A stretch of DNA of 64,000 bases, from the NCBI GenBank assembly GCA_016785225.1, contig JAFBJZ010000449.1, forward strand, positions 248,001-312,000. Reading direction: 5' to 3'. Shown here piece after piece: positions 1 to 10,700 of this stretch. This DNA is from Psettodes erumei. Lineage: Eukaryota; Chordata; Actinopteri; Pleuronectiformes; Psettodidae. Each line of letters begins with the position of its first letter. The stretch's first letter is position 1. A program made the translations under genes and the position numbers. Under the pieces are notes generated by a model that was given only the letters and a program-made list of their open reading frames with translations, was not told the DNA's origin and ran no database searches.

Positions 1-1371
1 ATGTAAACACAACCAGATACATTTTGTATCACTCTCTAGGTGTCTCAAGTCCAAGTATGTCAAATTTAACTGCCTGGAAAAGACTAATGTAACATCCCTG
101 TCCCACAAGTAAAAATTAAGTCATGATGTCGGACAGACCCTCCTTACATTTCCTTTAACACTTGGCCATGAATTTGCAAAAGGATACTGCTAATAATTAT
201 GACAATTTTAAATATCAAAAAAAGTTTTCATTTTGTCCTTCCCACAAAGTTTGTACATTGCCAAACATTATGTTGGACAAAAAAGATCCTGTGTGAAATG
301 CACAAAACAACAAAAAGTAAAGGGGAGCCTGAATACTTTGCAGACCCACAGGCAGCTGCCTCTCAGGCAGACATTAGTTTGCATGTAAAACACAGGAAAA
401 GAGCATTTCCAAAGTTTAAGAGTTAACTTGTAAGCTCATGCTGTACTGGTGCCCTCTTGGCCTTGAATGAAGTGGTTTTCAGTGTAGACAAAGAGACTGT
501 CAAGAGCTGAGGAAAAAGGATTTAAAAGAGAAGCTTATTCACAGATAAAAAAAAGACTAAAAAGAGATTTTGGGGGCTGCTAAAGAGGCAAGAATAAGAC
601 CTCTCCTTGGTGCTGAGATTGAGCCACTGGAAGAGAAAGGGGGGGACAGAAAGGGCTGGATTTGGGTCTCTGTCTGGAATACTAAGTGTAAGGTAATAAT
701 ACCTGCCTAAATGGCAGAGCTGGCACTAATCAGCCCACTAATCCACCTGGGAGGACAAAAGGCCATGTGTGACTATGATTGCAGGACCACTTACAATACA
801 CGTGCGTGTACACAAGCACACACAAACAATGTGTACTCGCACACACAGCGTGCGAGGACATGCTGCCAAAAGTGCCTACATGTGCCGTGGGGTCTGGCTA
901 TCGAGACAGATACAGTGCTGCAGAGGAAAAATGGGGTGGGGAGAGAAAAAGTTCATCATCAGACAGAGAACAGTGTAATTTGTGTGATTACTGAGTGGTC
1001 TCAAATTGTGATTTCCTGCTGTTGCCCCAACTGATTTAGATAGTCGCCCTGACTTTTTATTGGCCCTGAGAGAGACCACGCTTGGCTTGGTGGAAAAGAC
1101 TCCTCCCTTGGCCAAAATAATAATAAAGAAAAAAAATTAGGAGCTCTGTAAAAGGGTCTCAGAGAAATATGCTTTTTGATCACTGCAGAGAACAATTCTT
1201 TGACAGTGGATAAACAGAACTGTGTAGCTACAGGGACCTGGTACTGTGCATATCCCCATGTGCAATTAAGCAGCTACCAACTCTTGAATAAAACTGTGTT
1301 TCTGCTTATTTTCATCCTATTTACTCTATTTGCTTTCCACGAGCTCATTTGAAGCCAAACAAAGTGATAGT

Positions 1372-1393
1372 GGGGGAGGGTGGGGGTGGGGGG
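1372..1393 (+). other. G-quadruplex motif
   Basis: Four G runs of 3-6 bases separated by single bases (GGGGGAGGGTGGGGGTGGGG core). Very short loops predict a stable quadruplex in the non-template strand of the chchd3 intron. Confidence 0.7.
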
Positions 1394-2389
1394 TGTCATA
1401 GACAAATTAAGTCATTACTGCTAATGCACTGCAGCGATATGGAGAAGATAGAAGCTACACCCCGACACAGGCACCAGCTCAATTTAGAGAAAAAGCCTCC
1501 AATTTTTAATGAATAAAACAAATAACTCCCTGCTCTGATGGCTTCTTTCTCTTATCTGCTGCTGAGCAGGAGAAACCCCACCATGGCCAAACATTACAGT
1601 GCTGCAGAGATAGAGAAAATGAGACCTCTGCGGCGTGACTCACTGCTACTTGTTCCTAAGGTGAGCAAAGGGGCTGGCAAACTGCTACTGAGTTTATCCC
1701 GCATACGCAGAACCGACAAAGCATCTCGAGTTCTGCCTTAAGGGGCAGGACAACACCCCAGGGTGGAGATGCACAGATAAGACAGCCACCTAAACGCCTA
1801 AAAAGACCTATTTTTAGCCACATAATCTGCCGACCATCACCCCCTAACCATGTCTTCACGCAGGATGCAAAGTGAATATTACAGGATGCGATTGCATGCA
1901 AAGTTAGTAGAAAGATGTGATAAGGCACACACTCGCCGGGGGGAGGAACAACCTGACACCCAGACTCATCCGCACAACTTGAAATGTACTCTCATCCCAG
2001 GACGACGTAATTCCACATCACACATACAGAGACAAGAGGAAAAAGGAGAGCGACTGGAGGAGAACTAAGAACTGGAGCTCCCGGTGTGTTCTGCGATCAA
2101 TCAGAGGCGGACCTGCACGCACAGACACACTACACACTTGCAGCTCACGTCTGTACAGTTGGTACATTGCTGCAAGGGGTGAATACATGAAAATGGTTCT
2201 GTGGGCAAATTCAAGTGACATAAGGCAAAAATGTGCAATTCTGTGCATCTTAACATTCAATGATGCTCAAGGATTAACACATTATATGTCATCTGTTTAA
2301 TCTGTAAACAAATGAGAAATTATGGGTTACATGCTGGGCAGTTTAACGGCGCGGCGCTGTCACTTCCTGGACGGTTGCCTTGGAACCTC

Positions 2390-2545
2390 CAAGTCTTTGG
2401 ATAGAGCCAGGCTAACTGTTGCCTCCTGTTTTCAGTCTTTGTGCTAAGCTATGCTAACCAGCTGCTGGAATTAAGCCTACATTTGGCGCACAGACATGAG
2501 AGTGCTATAACTCCTCTCATCTGAAATGCATTTAAGAAGAAAGCA
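2390..2545 (+). repeat. percomorph dispersed repeat (SINE-like, unclassified)
   Basis: Contains AGAGCCAGGCTAACTGTTGC, then CAGTCTTTGTGCTAAGCTAT, GCTAACCAGCTGCTGG and GCACAGACATGAGAGTGCTA, followed by CTTCTCATCTAAC-like sequence. I recognise this ordered series as a very common dispersed element in introns and 3' UTRs of spiny-rayed fishes. The copy is diverged by several substitutions. Exact ends are uncertain. Confidence 0.8.
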
Positions 2546-4209
2546 CAGCTAAATCACTGTTCTTGCAAACCTCTAGATGTTCTGAACAGAACAAACAGGC
2601 AATGCAAAGCTGCCTACTTTTATGACCAAGTGAAATTTGTGTCTTTTAATATCGAATTATCAAATACAATTATCCCTCCTTGAATCAACACCTCTCTGAC
2701 TTGAGCCTTGAGTCTGAGCAAAACCTGAGCCCTGCAAGTGAACATTTCAAAAGTTATGTCTCAGCATTCATTATTTTAGCCTGTGGAGTGTTACAGCTAC
2801 AACTTTTTTTTTTTTTTTTACATAAATGAACGTGCGGCTCTGTTGTTGTGAAATCACCATTCCTTGAAAAGACCTCCCGTTAAATCCCTGCGAATCCCAT
2901 CATGCGGCTCTAACGGCAAACAGTCTCAGACAGAATAATTCAACACTGCAGCGCACCGTCATGTCTTCACTTCGGATTACTGTGTCTCCGCTTGTACAAC
3001 GAGCTGAGGCAGACAGACACTACACAGATCGCTTGGTGGTCAAAGAGAAATTCTAAAAGATCTCTCCTCTTACAATATATCAACACGACAAGGAAGAAAA
3101 CAAGCAAAAATGCACTTAAAGTTTTGGCTCCAGTTTCCAGAAAGAGAGACAGGAGGCGAAAGATTGAGAGGGAGAGGGATACTGAGAAGACAGAAACGGG
3201 GAGAGATGAAGATAGCAAGTCAGAGGCGGCGGCAGAGATAGAGAGATAGAAGCCATTACTGTTTTTTTAATGCTCTTTCCCCTGTATTTCTTCCTTTCAC
3301 AGTGCTGTGGAACTTTGCTATGAGATGGCAATTGCTGCTGTGATTGTCCTCCACAGGAGAGCAGAAAAATCCAATTTCATCGATATACAGGGTGAAAAAG
3401 AAAGATAGAAAAAAAAGAAAAATCCCTTCAGAAAAAAAAAATGAAATTGAGGCATGGAGGGGAAAAAACACCACTTCAGAAGAAGAAAGGCTAGAAAAAG
3501 GAGAGATAGAGAGAGACAGATGTGGCAGGAAGGGAGGTTTGGAAAGAGACACGGTTAAAAAAACCCCAAAACAAAGCACGGGCACGATGATTGTTAAATA
3601 TGAGATTGTTTTACAGCGCGGCAGGTATTGAGTGAAAATGTAATAAATATATAGATATTGTTTTCAGGGGCTATTTGGTAGCTGTGGCCCCAATGAGCGG
3701 CAGCAGCAGAGGCAGCAGGCTGAGCTGTCTGGTAGCCTGGTGATGGCCTGTCACTGGAAGCCCCTCTGATGAATGGCCATGTTGGATTGGAACAGACGTG
3801 TAATATATATCAGACTCATATTCTCCACCCCCCCCCCCCCCGCGCTCTCTTTTGGTTCCTCTGCCTCTTTCTGGTGGTGACCGAGAAGCTGGGGAGAGTC
3901 TGGAGGTAGAATAGAGGAACGCGGGGCAGCTGGAGGGCGGGCGAGGCGAGGCGACGGGAGAGGTGATATTAAGCTGGCGGCACGCTCGCGGCTGAAATCA
4001 AATTTGGTGCGTTCGCAATTGAGGAAAGGCAGGGTTTGCAGCCAAAAAGAAAGTGCCGGCATAGTCTGCTTCGAGAACAGCCTTGTTCGCCACTACCGAC
4101 AAGTGAATGGTCAGCAAACTCACTGCTTTGTCCTTCCTGGTTGTTCCTTTCCTTCCCCCCGAAATTTTAAAATTTACTTTATGTGAAGAAGTTTCATTAT
4201 ACAGACAAC

Positions 4210-4235
4210 ACCCCCCCTCCCCACCCCCACCCCCT
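4210..4235 (-). other. C-rich tract: G-quadruplex motif on the minus strand
   Basis: Four C runs (7, 4, 5 and 5 bases) with one-base loops on the plus strand. The minus strand, and so the chchd3 pre-mRNA, can form a G-quadruplex here. Confidence 0.6.
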
Positions 4236-5594
4236 GCGGGTGGGTGCTGCAGAGCATGATGTGTCACAACAAGTGCAACACGAGAACAGTTTCTTTTCAC
4301 ACACCATCACTCTCATCGAAATGCAAATCGGCCAAGTGACACCTCAAAACGCGCCTTGCTCTACGATACCAAATCATCTTACTTTACTCACACATATTAG
4401 GTATGTGCTTATCAGCAACTGCAACTAACAATTCATCACTGTTGATTAAACGTTTGATCATTTTTGTACTACGTGTCAGCGTCAGAAGAAAAACTACAAC
4501 TACCCAGACCCAAAGATGCCTTCAAATGCCTAGTTTCGTCTGCAGCCCTCAGATATTCAATTTACATTGATTTAAACCAGTACAAGTGGCAAATCCTGAC
4601 ATGTGAGAGTCTGAGCAGATTGTGTATACTGTAAATATATTACCGCCATCGACAGACGCACATCAGCCACCTGTGTTTACAGATAAACCTTTTAAACTAT
4701 CAGTGCAATATTTATTCTCACATTCTTTGAGGGTAAGGTCGCACAGGGAAAACCCTACACTTAAGTATTACAGTATACAAAGCAAATACAGTAACTATAA
4801 ACTATATGTTCATGAACGCATGTCCGTGTTGAGCTGTATTTGTATCTCTGTATCGTATATATGCAACGAGCACCTTCATCTGGCATTGATGCTATTAACC
4901 AAGCAGGAGTTATGGCGAGCACGAGAGAACAGAGCGTGCCAAAAAAAAAAAAAAAGTGACTGTTTGTTGTGCTGCCCAGGCCTACACTGAGGTGAGGAGA
5001 GCAGGGGCCGGGTGCCAATTGTGCCGCTGTGGCCACAAGAAGAGGAAGAAAAAGCAGTGTTATTAACACAGTCCAAACAAACTGCCCCCCCCGCTCCCTC
5101 ACAGAGTCCCAAAACGCTTTCTGTGCAATAAGGCAACGACATGCAATATGCCCACCGCTGATCCTCAGTTACACACCGGATCAAACGCCGTCACAAATTA
5201 CAACGTTGTGGCTGTGCGTGGAAGTTCAATTAATTGATTTCATTCTTGTGCGTAAAATCAATAAATAAACCTTTTCCTGGGTCTCACATTCTCACCTCCT
5301 TTTACCTTTCAGTGATGGGTAGTGGTGCTCTTTCAACATTTTCTTTACCATACTCTCTTATTCTTTATCATTCAGCTGACATTTTATCTTCTTAGCGCTC
5401 CTTCGTGTTTCTCTTGTTCTTCTCCTCCATCACCCGCTCCCAAATGTCACTTTATCATAATTTCTTCTGATATCTCCTCAGGTGGAATCTTTTTAATCTC
5501 AATATGTCTCCACCTGTCCTGCCTCTTTTTTCAACCGGGCCTCTTCCTGTGTTGAACCTCTCGTTTCTCTGTAACTTCTGTCGTCAATACAGTA

Positions 5595-5600
<6 letters not shown>

Positions 5601-5626
<26 letters not shown>
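5601..5626. repeat. (TC)n microsatellite
   Basis: Perfect TC run of 13 units. Confidence 0.95.
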
Positions 5627-7646
5627 AATCCCCTGTCCCTCTGAGGTGTGAAGGTGATTTGTTGACACTTTGATCTAAGGAATATTGACCAGAGGCCAAC
5701 ATGGCTGATAAATGGTCAGCGCCTGGAGTCGATAATGCCTGCGTTAGTTGGGACTCATCACTTGTACCGTCAGCAGTCACGGTCGCAACAGTCGCACTGT
5801 ATAGGAGGAACTGCACAGACCACAGATGGAACAGACGAAGCTGAGGAATTGAAAGACAATACTGCTGGATCTGTGGAAGTTCAAGCGCAACGATGACGCA
5901 TGCCTGCAACTCATACTGTTTCAGCATTATTTAGCATTTTGCCAAAAGCGTCAACCAATGAAAGAAATTCTGCAGAGAGGGGATAGTTGCTTTCTTTGCA
6001 AATGATCCAGCGATTAATTTACACCTTCCGTGACGTCAGCAAATGGCCTGCTCTCCTCTCTGCTACCCAACCAAAACTGCACAGTCAAACGTGCTTCCAA
6101 TTACAGAATGAAGACCACGACCACTCAATACCCACTGGTCTGGCTGGAGAGTTCATCCTCAATGAAGGAAGGAGATTTTGCGAGCTTTATTAACCCAACA
6201 GGGAAAATCTGTAACGCATGATGGGAACGGACAAATCCGCACTAAAAACATGAAGCAACTAGGGTTAGTGCAACAGTGAGGGATTTCAATTGTGCCCCTA
6301 GTTTAATTAGCTAAGAAAAACATTAAGAAACTGTGGGAAAAAGAAGATAAGCATAATCAAAGCAAACTCATTAATAATGATGTGTGCACATGCATGGTTA
6401 AGCACACACTAGATAAGACACCATCTATTCACCAAGAAATCACATTTGAGCCATTTGGATAAACACAAAATCGTTTCCCCACTGATGTCCTTTAGAGGAC
6501 AAAGTGCCCATTGGGTATGTGTCATTTTGCCACCCTTGTGTTCAAGTGAGCTTCTAAGAGGAAGAACGTGCGGGTGCCTCACAACGGTGTGAAATTTCCA
6601 TTTGGCTTTCACTATGAAGAGGGCGTTTGACTTTTTGCACCCTCCAAAGGGGAGCAAACTCCTTCCCAGCATGAAGGTGTCATTTCAGGCACATTAAATC
6701 GGGCATCGGATCCTTCCTAAGACACACTTATGATTTGAGAGCAGCATGATGGCGTCCTTTTTAGCACACTTTAAGAGGGCATTTGACCCTGGTGCCGTGG
6801 CTTGCAGGCCGTCTCGCACTGGGGCCAGCATGGAGCTGCCGTTTGAACGGGGGCTGAGCGTGGCAGCTGACCCTCGCCTCAACCCCGCCTCCGTGGGACA
6901 CCGGTTTGATGACGAAAATCAAGGCAGTGTCACTTTCAGGGACAGGGGGACACACGCAGAGATGAGTGAGATTTAACCCTTTATCCTTGAGGCGGAGGAA
7001 CGGAGGGTGCAAATTGTAGGAAGTAGAAACAAAAGGGCGGCGGAGAGGCAATCGCGGTAAGGCACAGGAGAAAAGAGAGAGAGAGAAAGGTGCACCACAC
7101 TGGGGAAAGCACGCAGAGTTTAAGTTGAAGGATGACAACAAAAACAGTGGGGCAGTGGGATGAAGAGAAAGAATAAATGTGACCGCACCTTGGGCTGCAC
7201 CACCTGTACACCAAGTGTCGGCGACTGCATTACATATTGTTATCAAAACTTTTACTCGGGTTAAAATGAAAAAAAAAAGCTGCAGAGATTGACATATCTT
7301 CTTGAAATTCACACTGATCTTGCTCCGTGACTGTGCAATGCTGCTTTAAAAAAAAAAAAAAGATCACCACTCTGCCGTGTGGTATAGATTTCTGATTTAC
7401 CTCTCAAGACATTCAGAGTGGAGAAAACAAGTTTCAAAAATATCCATTAGCTTTGTTTCTCCATTTGTGTCCGTGAATTAAGCTCGGTGAAGGGTTATCA
7501 GAGCCGTATTGATTAAAAGTAACACCGCGAAAAACAAATCGTTATCGTAAGATGAATTAGATATCATCACTTTATTTCTGCGGCGAGCGGTCGGAGCTGA
7601 GTTTTGCGGCTTGTACATTTATATCACCGCAAGTCCATTTTCTTAC

Positions 7647-7730
7647 CCTCTCCTCCAGCCGAGCCACCTGTTCTCTGTAGAAAGCATCCTGCTTCTTCAA
7701 GTCGGCTTCTTTGGCCTCCAGCTGCTTCGC
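7647..7730 (-). CDS. chchd3: chchd3 coding exon 5: conserved end of coiled coil
   Basis: 28 codons, phase 0 on both sides, reading AKQLEAKEADLKKQDAFYRE and ending QVARLEER before donor GTAAGA. LKKQDAFYKEQLARLEER is the best conserved stretch of mammalian MIC19, so the assignment is firm. The acceptor is preceded by a short GT repeat. The next expected segment (SSEFYRVTTEQYQ-like, then the CHCH domain) was not found between here and the left edge. Confidence 0.95.
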
Positions 7731-10700
7731 CTGAACACACACACAGAAGAGAAGAAGAAAAAAAACCATTAGTTATGTGCTCAGTGGGGCATTACCAATT
7801 TTAACAAACCAATCAATAAACACACTCATACACGAGTATACATTACACACGAGAGCTGGCTCAGATAAGTGTGTATAAAGCAGAGAGACGATACAGCACA
7901 ACGCAGATAGAGGCCTTTTGTTTGCTGGCACAGACGCACCAAACTGTGAAACACCCTGTGGAAGTGTGCGTCGCACCTGCGAGCGCGCGCACAGAAGCCC
8001 CACCCACTTCAGCACGATCACGCGTCGGCAGGTGCCGCATTAGCTCCTTTGTCCTCCTGCGTTCAATCTTTGGCCAAGCCGCTATCAGGCCGAGAGGATA
8101 ACATCAGTTCTCGGCACGGAGGAGCACCGCGGTCTGGCGTATATTTTATTTAGCTAACCTACCTATCTCCACTGTCCTCCACTCTGCTATGACCTTCACT
8201 CGACGTACGGCTGACTCTCTGGGTGATATACAGGACAGATAAGAGCTGGATGTATTGGCTCCAAGAGAAAAAAAACAACAACAACAAAAAAAAACTGCAC
8301 ACACACCTTTACACTTTGATAGAGGCCAGTGATTAAAAAAAAAAAAAAAGTGACGCACTGTTTTATCTTTTATCTTTATATTTTATTAATCGTGATAAAA
8401 GTTCAACTTCCTGTACAGTCACGAAAACAGTTTTCAGGAACATATATTTTTAATCGTGGTATTACTGCTGATCATTTACTTGTTTTGATGAGGTGATGGC
8501 TATGGATGATAAAACAGCAATAAAACGGGAGAAATGGGCAGAAGTGGGTTTCTGCCACTAACATCCTGTTATTTGAAACGTTTACCAAAGAATTGGCTCA
8601 ATTCGACACAAAAGCATACCTTGTATCTTGCTAAACTAGTTTTTGACTCGAGGAAAGAAGCAATCGTGGCATTCAAAAAAGAATATATAAATAAAAAAAG
8701 AGCAAAAAATAAAAAAAAATTGTGTTATTCAAAGCCGCAGTGAACTTCAGGACCCAAACAAGAACATTTTGTATTACTGTTCCCCTCTGTTAATAATATT
8801 TCCTAAGGAGCACATTTGGGCTTAAGCTGAAAAATTTTACAGGCGCATAAAGAACTTTAGGGGCGATGAATGAAAATGGATCAAATAATGTGTTTTTCCC
8901 TCAATAAACGGATATGAGGAAAAAATTTGAAGTAACAATTATATTTATTTATATAACAAAAAGCAAGCTAGGCTTTTTAACTTATTTGTGCCTCACTGTA
9001 TATTATTTATTATTTGTTATGTCTTTACTTCTACTTTAAACTGCTTTAAACCATATAAACTGCACGAATGGTATGAATGTACAAAGCTTTCTTCTTCAGA
9101 GGAAAAAAGACAGAAGGTGGTTTTGTGGTGTTATCAACCTTTTTGTTGACAGAAGAATTTTAAGCTGCTTGGGATGAATTTTTGTAATGCTTTTATTTTT
9201 TCTTACTCTCCCACTTGCTCCTAAATACATTTTACAGTTTGCACATATCTATTTTTAATGGCAATTGCAAGTGAAACGCTCGCACCGTCGAGCCCCGTAA
9301 GTCTTCAGAAACAAGCTGAAGTCGTCGTCTCATCTATAATTCTACACAGCATTTGAAGCGAGTGAGCGGTAAAAAAAAAAAAAAAAAGTATCATCAAAAT
9401 ACGGAGCACATGAAATACCTGCTGGAAAGAAAAATGTAACATGTCAAAGAAGCTGAAAGGGGAAAGAAATCCTTGACTCTATCATGCAGAAACAGTGAGG
9501 GAGGAGCGAGGAGGCTTGAAGAAGGTAAAGGCCTCTTACACTTACCTTCCATCCAATCTCCTGAATAAAGGGAGCATCGGAGGAAAAAAAAAACAAGAGA
9601 GAAAAAGAGGAAAAAGTGTAAAGAGGAACTGATTCATCCGTGAACTTCTTCAAAGTGACATTTGGAAAGGTTTAGTATTCAGGGGCTAGGGGGTGGTGGC
9701 TGGCTGCCACACTGTTCTGCTTGAATACTCACACTTCATCCTCTCAATCTCCTCACTCACTGGCATGTACACACACACATCAGTGCAAACACACACACAA
9801 TACATGTATGGAATATAACCATAAACCATGTGCACTCATGAAGGTTTTGCTTTAAGCCCAATAGGAAGGAGACAGAGATAGAGCATGAACCAAATCCAGC
9901 GTCTAGAGGGAGAAAAAAAATAGCATTACCCCATCCAATCTCTACTGCGCTGATAACCATCTGTGTTCGGCTGCTCAGCGCACTCAATGCATGCTCTGTG
10001 CATTGTGATGAGTGGTGAGGAGTGTTACGGGGTGGGGATGGGGGTGCACTCGCATGAGATGATTGGGGGTGGTTTCAAAGTCAAGGGGATGCTCCAAAGC
10101 TTACCTACTACACACAAGACAGAAACCTACCGACCGACGCTGACATCACTAACATCTATATATGCAACAATACACATTATGTCATCTCCAGAGCTAGATT
10201 GGGGGGGGGGGGCAACCGGGTCATTGGCATCTCCGCTGTCCTCGTCACAACCTAACATTAGCCCGTCATGTCGACGTGCCTTGCACCGATTGTCTCCAGT
10301 CTGAAGTGCTACTGTGCAGTGCAATCAAGGCAAGACTTAACCCTACGTAAACGACGATGCCCTGTAGACGTACCCTGAAGGACACCCCTTAAATTTATGC
10401 CTTGTGTACACTAGAGGTGGCACCATTATGACCTGTAAATGTGTTATTGATTCCAAGCGTGTAATCAAGGCCTCTGGGACAGACTGGCAAAGTTTTTGAG
10501 GGACTGGATTACGTTGGCAGAGGTGCCAAAAAACTGTCTCCCACCAACAGCTCAATTTAGGAGGAAGAGAAGAGGGAGGATGGGATGGGGGGTGGGGGTG
10601 GGGGGTATGGGGGTAAACACAGAGGAGAGCATTGGCAGGGGGTTGTGTACTGTCACAAGTGTGTCCAAACCCAATGTTACGGCTGATAGGTGGTGACTAA

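Larger units (their letters stand above)
1..7646 (-). other. chchd3: chchd3 intron 5 (window part)
   Basis: No coding exon could be supported. Visible contents are a percomorph dispersed repeat (about 2390-2545), a G-quadruplex-type run (1372-1393), a poly-C run (3827-3841), a C-rich block (4210-4235), a TC microsatellite (5601-5626) and a perfect CRE-like TGACGTCAGC (6031-6040). Many short open frames here are low-complexity translations of purine- or pyrimidine-rich DNA. Confidence 0.7.

Noticed and set aside
4491..4510. ACTACAACTACCCAGA resembling the ZNF143 element
   Set aside because: A two-base insertion breaks the spacing of the motif and there is no promoter context.
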